Shown here piece after piece: positions 25,507-33,540 of a stretch of 64,000 nt of DNA (its first letter is position 1; the number at the start of each line of letters is the position of its first letter). A program made the position numbers and the translations under genes. The stretch is from Marinobacter qingdaonensis (lineage in GTDB: Bacteria > Pseudomonadota > Gammaproteobacteria > Pseudomonadales > Oleiphilaceae). The DNA is taken from positions 2,790,001-2,854,000 of the forward strand of contig NZ_JAYDCJ010000003.1 of assembly GCF_034555935.1 (NCBI RefSeq). Direction: 5' to 3'. The notes below the pieces were generated by a model. That model was not told where the DNA came from. It worked only from the letters and a program-made list of their open reading frames with translations, and did not search any database.

Positions 25507-26043
25507 TCATTGCCTCGGCACGGGGCCCTGGTCGACCACAATCAGCTCAGACAGATCAAAGCCCTCCGCTTCGGCGCGCGCCCGGAACCTTGCCATGGCG
25601 GCCTCGCTGACCTCGGGCGTGCGCGCCAGGAACCACAGGTAGTCCCGGTTGTAGCCGGTGATGTAGGCGAGCTGGTAATCCGGCTGGTCCAGCTCAAAGA
25701 TGACGTAAGCACTGTAAAACGGCCCGAAGAACGACACCTTGAGGTGTCCGCTCTGGCCCTCGCCGACGAATTTCGCCGTGCCTTCCGCCTGACTCCAGCG
25801 CCTCTCCACCGTGTCGTAGCCGCGATTGATGACCGTCAGGCTGCCATCCTCCTGCAACTCGTACTCGGCCGTGACCCGACTGAGGCCCTCCTCGAAGGAA
25901 TGATCCAGCCGGGCAATCTCATACCAGGTACCCTGGTAGCGCTCTGCGTCAAGTTCACTGATGGGGGTGATACCGTCAGGCACGCCGGTACAGGCGGTCA
26001 GGGTCAGGCCAGCGGCAATGGCCACTGAGCGGACTAAGTCCAT
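25507..26043 (-). CDS. blc: Lipocalin-family protein (Blc-like)
   Basis: The 178-residue protein has a signal sequence with a lipobox-like TLTACTG (Cys at about 18), so it is probably an outer membrane lipoprotein. It has the lipocalin signature YQGTWYEIARLDHSFEEGL and the later TGYNRDYLWFLARTP segment, both typical of Blc. Blc binds lysophospholipids and helps outer membrane upkeep. The start at 26043 follows GGAG and gives a good signal peptide; an upstream frame to 26070 is less likely. It is convergent with the cupin gene. Confidence 0.9.
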   Translation of the reverse strand: MDLVRSVAIAAGLTLTACTGVPDGITPISELDAERYQGTWYEIARLDHSFEEGLSRVTAEYELQEDGSLTVINRGYDTVERRWSQAEGTAKFVGEGQSGHLKVSFFGPFYSAYVIFELDQPDYQLAYITGYNRDYLWFLARTPEVSEAAMARFRARAEAEGFDLSELIVVDQGPVPRQ

Positions 26044-26172
26044 GGGAGGGCTCCTTCGGTTCGGTGGCACGAGGCCGGTTTATCGCCAAAGGAGTACTGT
26101 ACGGGGATTTTGCACAAACGGGGCAACCTGGACCCCGCAGGGTCCAGGCTCGCGGTCAGGCCGGGCGTCCGC

Positions 26173-26523
26173 TCAGGACAGTGCGGACGGATGCCAACCG
26201 GAGTTCGCCATGGTGCCCCGGGCGCCAGCGTCCAGGTCATGTCCGGCGACTGGCACTTCGAACACGTGGTAGGCCTCAGGACCAAACGGGTCCAGCGCGG
26301 TGTCGATGTACTCGAAATTATCCGGCACCGGCTCGCCTGAGTGCGCGACGCGGAACTGGTGTTCTCCGGACTTGACACCGGGTCTCAGGGTCTGCTCCAC
26401 CCAGATGTACACGGACTTGTCGGGCACCAAGAACTCACAGCGTACCACCCGGAAACCTTCTTTCAGGGACAAGGTGGTTGGCTCTTTGCCTGAGTCGAGG
26501 CGGAATTTGTGAATCGTCTTCAT
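26173..26523 (-). CDS. Hypothetical protein, DUF7352-like
   Basis: This 116-residue protein has no signal peptide or membrane segment. Its N-terminus (MKTIHKFRL, then a beta-rich stretch with LKEGFRVVRCEFL) and a later AYHVFEVP segment resemble the small DUF7352 family, sometimes seen in phages. Confidence in that link is low because there are no diagnostic catalytic residues. It is flanked by blc and the nhaR-type regulator on the same strand. Confidence 0.5.
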   Translation of the reverse strand: MKTIHKFRLDSGKEPTTLSLKEGFRVVRCEFLVPDKSVYIWVEQTLRPGVKSGEHQFRVAHSGEPVPDNFEYIDTALDPFGPEAYHVFEVPVAGHDLDAGARGTMANSGWHPSALS

Positions 26524-26599
26524 GGCGGCTGCTCCTCTGCGTTTGAACCCAGTACAGCCTTATCTTGGTGGGAAACTTTGCTCGGTAAAACAAGCTTTT

Positions 26600-27532
26600 T
26601 TAATTCGAATTGCTCGATTTTTTCGATGCTCTGAGCAGCGGCTGGAAGCTGACATTGCCGTGGCAGATGGCGCGCACCCCCTCGTGCGCCGGGTTCTTGC
26701 CCCGGGTGATGGCGAACAGCTCGTCCTTGACCTCGTTGATGGAGGCGATCTCCTCCACCTCGTACTGGCGACAGACCTCATCTCGAATGGCGGTCGGTGC
26801 GGCAAAGACGCCGAGACCCTGACGCCCGAACACCTTGATCAGGGCGCTGTCGTCAATTCGGGCGACGACATTCATCCGCACCCCCTGCAGGGAAAACCAA
26901 TTCATCAGCTTGTCGAAATAGGGAGCGTCCGTAGCGTTGGCCAGCAACGGCGCGCCGTTCAGGGAACCGGGAAAGCCGGTCCGTAAGGTCACCGCCTGCT
27001 CGGGCGACGCATAGAGGCTGATCGTCGAGCCTGCCAGCGGATGCACGGTGAAACTGCCCTGCTCGTCCAGTTGCGGAATCCGGTCCGCCAGCACCACGTC
27101 CAGCTCCTTGCGCTTGAGCCGCAGCATCAGCTCTTCGATGCCGCTGGTCTGGCAATTCAACTGTACCGGACGGGGCAACACCATCGCCGGCTGCAACAGA
27201 TAGTAGGCAATCAGTTTATGAATGGAGGCCGAGACCCCGGCAGACAGCGTCAGCGGCCGGTCCGAAGGTGCCAGACGCAGGGTATCGTTGAGCTCGCCGG
27301 TCAGGGCAAAGATCTGGTCGGCGTAGCCGAGCACCGTCCGGCCCAGGTCCGTCAGGATCAGGCGACGGCGTTCGCGCTGAAACAGCAGGCCATCCAGCGA
27401 GGCCTCAAAGGTGGCGAGCTGGCCGCTGAGGGTTTGCGGCGCCAGGTCCAGCACCTCGCTGGCCCGGGCAATCGAGCCCTCGCGGCTGATCATCCAGAAG
27501 TAATAAAGGTGCTTGAGATTGAGCTGGTCCAC
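26600..27532 (-). CDS. nhaR: LysR-family regulator, NhaR-like
   Basis: The 310-residue protein has an N-terminal winged HTH (NLKHLYYFWMISREGSIARA, then APQTLSGQLATFE) and a C-terminal effector domain. The LNLKHLYYFW start and overall length fit NhaR, the sodium-responsive activator of the Na+/H+ antiporter gene nhaA. No nhaA is adjacent, so its target is unproven here. The flavin reductase gene lies 30 bp upstream on the same strand, so the two may be cotranscribed. Confidence 0.83.
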   Translation of the reverse strand: MDQLNLKHLYYFWMISREGSIARASEVLDLAPQTLSGQLATFEASLDGLLFQRERRRLILTDLGRTVLGYADQIFALTGELNDTLRLAPSDRPLTLSAGVSASIHKLIAYYLLQPAMVLPRPVQLNCQTSGIEELMLRLKRKELDVVLADRIPQLDEQGSFTVHPLAGSTISLYASPEQAVTLRTGFPGSLNGAPLLANATDAPYFDKLMNWFSLQGVRMNVVARIDDSALIKVFGRQGLGVFAAPTAIRDEVCRQYEVEEIASINEVKDELFAITRGKNPAHEGVRAICHGNVSFQPLLRASKKSSNSN

Positions 27533-27562
27533 GGGCCCTCTCCCGCCGTCAGCCGGCCTGGC

Positions 27563-28180
27563 TCAGGACGGCCGCGGAATTTTCAGTACATCGCCGAAGG
27601 TCACGTATTCGCTGCCGCCGAGGCGCCCGAGCGGGTCGATTTTGGCGCCATCGATCTTCAGGCGGTTCTTGTCGTCATGGTGGACCGCGTCATCGGACAC
27701 GTACACGCCTTTGATTCGGCCAAACACCAGGCTTTGCGGTGCCGCGCCAATTTCCTTGATGTCATACAGCTCGCACGCCAGTGCCACGTGACAGTCCTTC
27801 AGCCGCGGCAGCCGGGACCCTTCCAGCTCGGTGAGCTCCAGGCCCAGGTTGGCCAGCTCGGATTCACCGTGGGGCAGCGTGCGCGAGGTTTCGGTCATGG
27901 CGCCGGCCAGCTCGCGGTGGGCGATGTGGACCACGAAATCCCGGCGCTCCTCGATATTGACCCGGGTGTCCTTGAAGGCGTTATCCGTGGGCTTGCGGCC
28001 GACCGAGAACATCAGCAAAGGCGGGTTGCTGGTGATGGGTGTGAAAAACGAAAACGGCGCCAGGTTGTAGTCACCCTGGGGATTCTCGCTCAGCACCCAG
28101 GCCACCGGCCTGGGGATCACCGTCTGGGTCAGGGTGTGGTAGGCATCCGTGGGGTTCATCCCCTCGAAATCGATAAACAT
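27563..28180 (-). CDS. Flavin reductase-family (FMN-binding) protein
   Basis: The 205-residue protein matches the flavin reductase-like split barrel: VIPRPVAWVLSENPQGDYNLAPFSFF near the start and PPLLMFSVG, which bind FMN. Members reduce flavins or act as flavin-dependent oxidoreductases on unknown substrates. It lies between cheR and the nhaR-like gene on the same strand. Confidence 0.86.
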   Translation of the reverse strand: MFIDFEGMNPTDAYHTLTQTVIPRPVAWVLSENPQGDYNLAPFSFFTPITSNPPLLMFSVGRKPTDNAFKDTRVNIEERRDFVVHIAHRELAGAMTETSRTLPHGESELANLGLELTELEGSRLPRLKDCHVALACELYDIKEIGAAPQSLVFGRIKGVYVSDDAVHHDDKNRLKIDGAKIDPLGRLGGSEYVTFGDVLKIPRPS

Positions 28181-28210
28181 GCGTGCTCCCCTTCGAGGCT
28201 GCGGAATCGG

Positions 28211-29038
28211 TTATTTCTTTCGATAGATTATACCGGGGTGGCATTGCACCATCTCGTACAGGTGCGGCAGGCCATTCAGGGATTCGGAGGCACCCAGAAT
28301 GAGGTAGCCGCCCGGATTGAGGGTGGCGTGGATGCGGGTCAGTATGTCTTTCTTGAGATCGGCGGAAAAATAGATCAGCACGTTGCGGCACATGACGATG
28401 TCGAACTTGCCCAGGATGAACCGGTCCAGCAGGTTCAACTCTTTGAAGTCCACCATGCTTTTCAGTTGCGGCCGGATCTGCCAGCCGCCGTTCAGCGAGG
28501 GCGTGAAGAACTGCTTCTGCCGTTCGGGCGACAGTCCCCGGCCGATGGCAATCATCTCGTACTCGCCCCGGCGCGCCACCTCCAGCACACTCTTGGAGAT
28601 ATCGGTTGCGGTGATCCGGACGTCCCTGAGCTTGCCCGGCCGCTGGCGCCGGAACTCCTCCAGGATCATGCCCACGGAATAAGGCTCCTGCCCCGTCGAG
28701 CAGGCCGCCGACCAGATACGCAGCGGCTGCACACTCTTGCGCTCCGCAAACTCGGGCAACAGCTTGTCCTGAAGAATGCGAAACGGGTGATTGTCCCGGA
28801 ACCAAAGAGTCTCGTTAGTGGTCATGGCGTCAATGACCACCTCCCGCAGGCTGCCCCTGCCCGGACGCTTCAGGCGTTCGAGCAGGTCGCCGAGGGTATT
28901 GAGTTCGTTGTCTTCGAGAATCCGACGAAGGCGGCTTTTGACCAGATACTGTTTGTTTTCACCCAGCAAAATACCACACGCATCCTGCAGGAATGTTTTG
29001 AAGGCGTCGTATTCCTGTGGGGTTATTTCCGCTTTCAT
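28211..29038 (-). CDS. cheR: Chemotaxis protein methyltransferase CheR
   Basis: The 275-residue protein has the N-terminal helical CheR domain and a SAM-binding domain with IWSAACSTGQEPYSVGMIL, ITATDISKSVLEVARRG and FDIVMCRNVLIYF. It methylates glutamates on chemoreceptors using SAM. It follows cheV on the same strand after a 37-bp gap, the pair found next to flagellar genes in pseudomonads. Confidence 0.95.
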   Translation of the reverse strand: MKAEITPQEYDAFKTFLQDACGILLGENKQYLVKSRLRRILEDNELNTLGDLLERLKRPGRGSLREVVIDAMTTNETLWFRDNHPFRILQDKLLPEFAERKSVQPLRIWSAACSTGQEPYSVGMILEEFRRQRPGKLRDVRITATDISKSVLEVARRGEYEMIAIGRGLSPERQKQFFTPSLNGGWQIRPQLKSMVDFKELNLLDRFILGKFDIVMCRNVLIYFSADLKKDILTRIHATLNPGGYLILGASESLNGLPHLYEMVQCHPGIIYRKK

Positions 29039-29075
29039 TGCATCTCAGTGTTGAGTGGATCAATGGGCAGTGGTA

Positions 29076-30005
29076 TCACCCCTGGTCGATAATTTCCATT
29101 ACCCGCTCGGCCAATTCGTCCGGACTGAACTTGGCCATGAAGTCGTCGGCGCCCACTTTCTGCACCATCGCGCGGTTGAACACCCCGCTCAGGGAGGTGT
29201 GCAGCATGATGAACATCTCGCTCAGTGCCGGGTCTTCCTTGCAACGGGTAACCAGAGTGTAGCCGTCCATTTCCGGCATCTCGACATCGGAGATGATCAG
29301 CGCGAGATGATCCCGAGCCTTGGAGCCATCCCGGGTAATGTCTTTCAGGTACTCGTACGCCTGCTTGCCGTCGTTCTTGGTGACCACCTCCATGCCGATT
29401 GCGGTCAGGCAGCGTTCGATCTGGCGCCGGGCCACCGAGGAATCATCCACCACCAGGATCGGCAAATGCCCGGGAACCCGATCCGCGCTCTTGCTCAGGA
29501 CCGCTTCGGTGACGTCTTCCTTGAGCGGAGAAACCTCGGACAGCACCTTCTCCACGTCGATGATCTCCACCAGCTTGTCGTCGATTTTAGTGACGGCCGT
29601 GAGATAGACATCCTTACCGGCTCCCTTCGGCGGCGGCAGGATGTCCTCCCAGTTCATGTTCATGATGCGATCGACCCCGGCCACCAGGAACCCCTGGGTC
29701 TTCCGGTTGTACTCGGTGATGATCACGAAGCTGGTGGCCAGGTCCTCCTGGGGAATGCCAGGCAGGCCAATGGACATGCTCAGATCAATGATCGGAATGG
29801 TCTCACCCCGGATATGCGCCACACCCCGCACCACGGAGCGGCTGTTGGGGATGGAGGACAGCTTCGGGCATTGAAGCACTTCCTTCACCTTGAACACGTT
29901 GATGCCGTACATCTGCCGCCCGCGCAGGCGGAACATCAGCAGCTCAAGCCGGTTTTTTCCGACCAACTGAGTCCGTTGGTTAACGCTATCCAATACCCCT
30001 GCCAT
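29076..30005 (-). CDS. cheV: Chemotaxis coupling/response protein CheV
   Basis: The 309-residue protein combines a CheW domain (about 15-160) with a receiver domain (about 175-300) containing VVDDSSVARRQ, the phosphoacceptor Asp in LIISDVEMPEMDG, and the conserved LHTSLSG switch segment. CheV links receptors to CheA and can dampen signalling when phosphorylated. The start at 30005 is chosen because GGGGGAG lies 6 bp upstream. It is divergent from flgA. Confidence 0.93.
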   Translation of the reverse strand: MAGVLDSVNQRTQLVGKNRLELLMFRLRGRQMYGINVFKVKEVLQCPKLSSIPNSRSVVRGVAHIRGETIPIIDLSMSIGLPGIPQEDLATSFVIITEYNRKTQGFLVAGVDRIMNMNWEDILPPPKGAGKDVYLTAVTKIDDKLVEIIDVEKVLSEVSPLKEDVTEAVLSKSADRVPGHLPILVVDDSSVARRQIERCLTAIGMEVVTKNDGKQAYEYLKDITRDGSKARDHLALIISDVEMPEMDGYTLVTRCKEDPALSEMFIMLHTSLSGVFNRAMVQKVGADDFMAKFSPDELAERVMEIIDQG

Positions 30006-30186
30006 CAAAGTCTCCCCCGGCCTGCCGGCCACGCACCGGCATGCATCTTGCTTTTATCTATCGTACAAATCACGAGCTGACGAAAAACCGTCGGGTCCGT
30101 TAGCCACACAGCGTGTAACGGCCACCTGCCCCGAATCCTTAGCGTTTTTCGGGTGTTTTCGCGGGTCATTGACAGCATAGGACAAA

Positions 30187-30897
30187 GTGACACGTATGCG
30201 CACCACCATTTTTGCCTTTGCGCTCCTGATGTTGGGGCTCGGCAACGCGGCGCTCGCCAAAACCAGCGCCGAGGACATCGAGCAGGCCGCCCATCGTTTT
30301 CTGGAGGCCTTTGCCGATGAACAGTCGGAGCGCGGCTACACGGTGACCTTTGAGACCGGCACCATCGACAGCCGACTGGCCCTGGCGTCCTGCCAGGCGC
30401 CACTGGCCGTGGAATTTACTGGCGACCCCTGGCGCAGCGCCCAGCCATCACTGCAGGTCGCCTGCGAGGGCGAACGGCCCTGGCGCATGTTCGTTACCGC
30501 CTCGGTTGCCATTGAGGGGCCGGCGTTGGTGGCCGCCCGCCCGTTGGCCCGGGGCGAGCGCGTCACCTTAGACATGCTGACGACCCAATCCGTGCAGGTT
30601 AACGCCAGCCGAAGGGGAGTGATGCGGGACGCCGGCAAGGTACAGGGTATGGAAGTGCGACGCCCGGTGAACTCGGGTTCGGTCATCACTCCGGACCTGC
30701 TGGCGGCGCCGGACGCCGTGGAACGGGGCGATCATGTTATCATCGTGGCCCGGCGCGGCGCGTTCGCGGTGACTTCCCGGGGCAAGGCACTGGCCAGCGC
30801 CTCCGTGGGCGAGCAGGTACTGGTGGAAAATTTGAGATCGGCACGCACCGTCCGCGCCAATGTGGTTGGCCCCGGGCGGGTCGAGATCCCCATGTAG
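30187..30897 (+). CDS. flgA: Flagellar basal body P-ring assembly chaperone FlgA
   Basis: The 236-residue protein has a cleavable signal peptide (ALLMLGLGNAALA-like) and the FlgA/SAF-type C-terminal region with ARPLARGERVTLDMLTTQSV and VRRPVNSGSVITPDLL. It helps assemble FlgI into the periplasmic P ring. GTG at 30187 has AGGA upstream; an ATG at 30196 is an alternative. Confidence 0.92.
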   Translation: MTRMRTTIFAFALLMLGLGNAALAKTSAEDIEQAAHRFLEAFADEQSERGYTVTFETGTIDSRLALASCQAPLAVEFTGDPWRSAQPSLQVACEGERPWRMFVTASVAIEGPALVAARPLARGERVTLDMLTTQSVQVNASRRGVMRDAGKVQGMEVRRPVNSGSVITPDLLAAPDAVERGDHVIIVARRGAFAVTSRGKALASASVGEQVLVENLRSARTVRANVVGPGRVEIPM

Positions 30898-31002
30898 GCC
30901 GCTTCGCCGGCAAGCCGATGCCCAGCGGCAAGGTCTTGCCGCCCTCGGCTCCAGGGCACCGCCCACATGGAGAAAAGGTAATAAATCCCCGAAAAAAATC
31001 GC

Positions 31003-31029
31003 TAAAGCTTTGGCCACGTCGGCCGTTAC
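31003..31029 (+). promoter_or_regulatory. Putative sigma-28 (FliA) promoter of flgM
   Basis: TAAAGCTT (31003-31010) and GCCGTTAC (31022-31029) are separated by 11 bp, close to the FliA consensus TAAAGTTT-N11-GCCGATAA. It lies about 60 bp upstream of the flgM ATG. FlgM production from a FliA promoter is a known feedback arrangement in flagellated gammaproteobacteria. Confidence 0.75.
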
Positions 31030-31090
31030 ACAGATACACACTCGAGTTAGTCATGCCCAGGAATGACGCCACAGGCAAGCAGGTAACGAT

Positions 31091-31417
31091 ATGTCAGTTG
31101 ACTTAAATGGAATTGGCCCAGGCCAGGTCAACACCCAGAGAACCACGGCCGACAAGGGTTCCGGCACCCAGAACAGCCAGCCGGCATCCGCTGAACAGGC
31201 GAAATCTTCAGCCCAGTCCGCACGCGGCGACAGTGTCAGCCTGAGCAACCAGGCCAAGAACCTGAAACAGCTGGAACAGAAGCTGGGCGACTACCCGGAG
31301 ATGGACGACGATCGCATCGCCGAGATTCGCTCCGCCCTGGAGAACGGCACCTACAAGATCGACGCCGAGAAGCTGGCCCAGAAAATGCTTGAGATGGATG
31401 AAAGCATATTCGGGTGA
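31091..31417 (+). CDS. flgM: Anti-sigma-28 factor FlgM
   Basis: The 108-residue protein has an extended, Gln/Ser-rich N-terminus and the C-terminal FlgM region (RGDSVSLSNQAKNLKQLEQKL, then RIAEIRSALENGTYKIDAEKLAQKML) that binds FliA. FlgM holds FliA inactive until the hook is complete, then is exported. It starts downstream of a FliA-type promoter and is followed after 7 bp by flgN. Confidence 0.93.
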   Translation: MSVDLNGIGPGQVNTQRTTADKGSGTQNSQPASAEQAKSSAQSARGDSVSLSNQAKNLKQLEQKLGDYPEMDDDRIAEIRSALENGTYKIDAEKLAQKMLEMDESIFG

Positions 31418-31424
31418 GTGAATT

Positions 31425-31895
31425 ATGGCCGTTAACGACGATCTGAAGAACCTTCTGACTCAGGACCTCCAGCAATTGCGGGAACTGACGGATGTGTTGG
31501 AGCAGGAGAAAGCCTGCCTGTCCGCCTCCGATGTTCGGGCGTTGCAGGATTTGACCTCGGAAAAGAACCGTATTCTCAGCGATGTGCGGGAACGCGCCAA
31601 GCAGAAAATCCATTGCCTGGTGGCCATGGGTTACAAGCCGGACCACGGCGAGCCCTCGCGCTTCATCCAGAGTGCCGGCATGAGTGATCTGTTTGACCTC
31701 TGGAAGCAGGCCGACGCCGCCATGCGCCACTGCCAGGGCCTCAATGAGCACAATGGCCGCGTGGTCGGCCACCTCCAGAAGCGTCTGGGGCGCCTGACCG
31801 ACATCTTCCGTGGCGCCACTGGCCAGCAAAAGCTCTACGGTCAGAAGGGCCAGCACACCTCGGTATCCAGCCGGACCATGCTCGCCAGCGCCTGA
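31425..31895 (+). CDS. flgN: Flagellar export chaperone FlgN
   Basis: The 156-residue protein is predicted to be mostly helical. It has the FlgN pattern DDLKNLLTQDLQQLRELTDVL at the N-terminus and position right after flgM. FlgN is the export chaperone for the hook-associated proteins FlgK and FlgL. Sequence conservation in this family is low; the call relies on size, helix pattern and neighbours. A terminator follows at 31918. Confidence 0.85.
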   Translation: MAVNDDLKNLLTQDLQQLRELTDVLEQEKACLSASDVRALQDLTSEKNRILSDVRERAKQKIHCLVAMGYKPDHGEPSRFIQSAGMSDLFDLWKQADAAMRHCQGLNEHNGRVVGHLQKRLGRLTDIFRGATGQQKLYGQKGQHTSVSSRTMLASA

Positions 31896-31917
31896 TCGTG
31901 CGATCCGTCTGCGTAAC

Positions 31918-31948
31918 AAAAAACGCCCGGTTTCCCGGGCGTTTTTTT
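31918..31948 (+). terminator. Rho-independent terminator of flgM-flgN
   Basis: The stem AACGCCCGG/CCGGGCGTT (about 31922-31943) is followed by a run of T on the plus strand, with A on the left. It ends the flgMN transcript and may also end the convergent MshEN-like gene's transcript. Confidence 0.87.
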
Positions 31949-31960
31949 ATGCGCTGATGA

Positions 31961-32698
31961 TCAACGGGTGTAGATCGTCATCTGGGAGCCGGGCGCGAAC
32001 CGGATGTCCTGGATGCTGACATTGCCCATGGACGGCCCCCGGCTTCCGCTCACCCGGATGTTGTTCATCTGGATCTCCTCGATCCGCTCCGGAAACGCCA
32101 GGGTCAGGGCACCGTCGTCACGCAGGGAATAGCGCTCTTCACCCTCCCGGTAGTGCACGCCGGCAATGGAAAAATCCGAGTCCAGGAAATTCAGGACCGG
32201 GACAAACACATTGGCGGTGAGTTTGATCCCCTCCACTACATCCACCTCGCTGTCACCATCCCCGGAGGCGCCGTCGACCATGGCGGCAACGCGTGTGAGG
32301 CGATCCAGCAGGGCCGGATCCCCCTGACCGGCAACAGAGGCCATTTCGTCCTCGTCCATCGGAACGAGCCCGGCACTGGCGTAAAGCTCACCCTGCTCGG
32401 CCGGAACCTGCGCCCCGCTGGCGCTGTTGCTGGCCGCAAAACTCACCAGTGGCTGGAACGGCAAGGCAACCACGGTGACCAGCGCAGCCGCGTTGCGGTA
32501 GCGTGACTGGTGTTTCAGGACCCGGTTGAGTTCCTTCTCGGAAATCCAGCCTGACTGGATAAAGACTTCACCGAGACGCTGGCCGGTTTCCCGCTGCAAA
32601 CGCAGGCCGTCTTCAAGCTGTGTTTCGGACAGATAGCCCCGATTGACCAGCAATCGGCCGAGTCGCGATTTCTCTTCAAAACCCTGGCGGATTCTCAC
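31961..32698 (-). CDS. MshEN-like N-terminal domain joined to a DUF6160-like C-terminal domain
   Basis: The first 65 residues of this 245-residue protein form a two-repeat MshEN-type helical domain (LGRLLVNRGYLSETQLEDGL and LGEVFIQSGWISEKELNRVL), which in secretion and pilus ATPases can bind cyclic di-GMP. A membrane segment follows (about 68-90). After a short MDEDEMASVAGQG motif comes a beta-rich region ending in NNIRVSGSRGPSMGNVSIQDI, which looks like the C-terminal part of DUF6160 surface proteins. No Walker motifs are present, so it is not a secretion ATPase. An outer-surface or pilus-linked role is inferred; it is not a known gene. Confidence 0.6.
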   Translation of the reverse strand: MRIRQGFEEKSRLGRLLVNRGYLSETQLEDGLRLQRETGQRLGEVFIQSGWISEKELNRVLKHQSRYRNAAALVTVVALPFQPLVSFAASNSASGAQVPAEQGELYASAGLVPMDEDEMASVAGQGDPALLDRLTRVAAMVDGASGDGDSEVDVVEGIKLTANVFVPVLNFLDSDFSIAGVHYREGEERYSLRDDGALTLAFPERIEEIQMNNIRVSGSRGPSMGNVSIQDIRFAPGSQMTIYTR

Positions 32699-32915
32699 TC
32701 GTCTCTCCTTTTACCTGGTGAAAACCGTACAACTCGGCCCGGCGTGACATACTGAATGGGAAGGCGGCTCCAGAGCCTAGTAGCTCGCCATGGACTTAAC
32801 CGCTGGCCCCTGACCGAAACGCTACAACAATCTGGTAAAATCCGGTATCAATCAGGACCGCCCAAGAATTATTGCAGGAAACCACTCTGCAGCTAACCAG
32901 GAGAGTCGTAATAAA

Positions 32916-33536
32916 ATGCTAAATTCCGTAAAACAGTCCCGTAGTGTGATCCCTGCCCTGCTTCTGGTCGTTGCTGCGTGGCTGCCCATGACTTCGGCCC
33001 ACGGCCAGGACGCGGCCGGGGACAGCAACCAGGCCCTGCCCAAAGTGCGGTTCGTGACCAGTGAAGGCTCCTTCGTCCTGCAGCTGCGGCCCGATGTGGC
33101 GCCCGACACCGTGGACAATTTTCTGGGCTATGTGAACAACGGTTTTTACGACGGCACGATCTTTCACCGGGTCATTCCGGGGTTCATGATCCAGGGCGGC
33201 GGCTTTACCGAGGAACTCACCCGCAAACCCACCGAGCAGCCGATTCGCAACGAAGCCAGTCAAACCCTGCGAAACCTCCGAGGCACCGTCGCCATGGCCC
33301 GCACCAGCGCGCCGGACAGTGCCACCTCCCAGTTCTTCATTAACCTGGTGGACAATGGCTTCTTGGACGCTGGCGTACGCGGCGCCGGCTACGCCGTATT
33401 CGGCAAGGTCACCGAGGGCATGGGGGTCGTGGACAGCATCGCCGGGGTCAAGACCGGCCAGGCCCGGGGTATGGCCGATGTTCCGGTTGCCCCTGTGGTG
33501 ATCGAACGGGTTTCCGTGCTGGCACCCGCCAAATAA
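32916..33536 (+). CDS. Periplasmic cyclophilin-type peptidyl-prolyl isomerase
   Basis: The 206-residue protein has a signal peptide (about 30 residues) and a cyclophilin domain with FHRVIPGFMIQGGGFTEEL and the catalytic Arg in that stretch, then SQFFINLVDN. It isomerises proline peptide bonds in exported proteins; length and signal peptide fit PpiA-type enzymes. mnmC starts 4 bp later, so the two are probably cotranscribed. Confidence 0.9.
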   Translation: MLNSVKQSRSVIPALLLVVAAWLPMTSAHGQDAAGDSNQALPKVRFVTSEGSFVLQLRPDVAPDTVDNFLGYVNNGFYDGTIFHRVIPGFMIQGGGFTEELTRKPTEQPIRNEASQTLRNLRGTVAMARTSAPDSATSQFFINLVDNGFLDAGVRGAGYAVFGKVTEGMGVVDSIAGVKTGQARGMADVPVAPVVIERVSVLAPAK

Positions 33537-33540
33537 GGCC

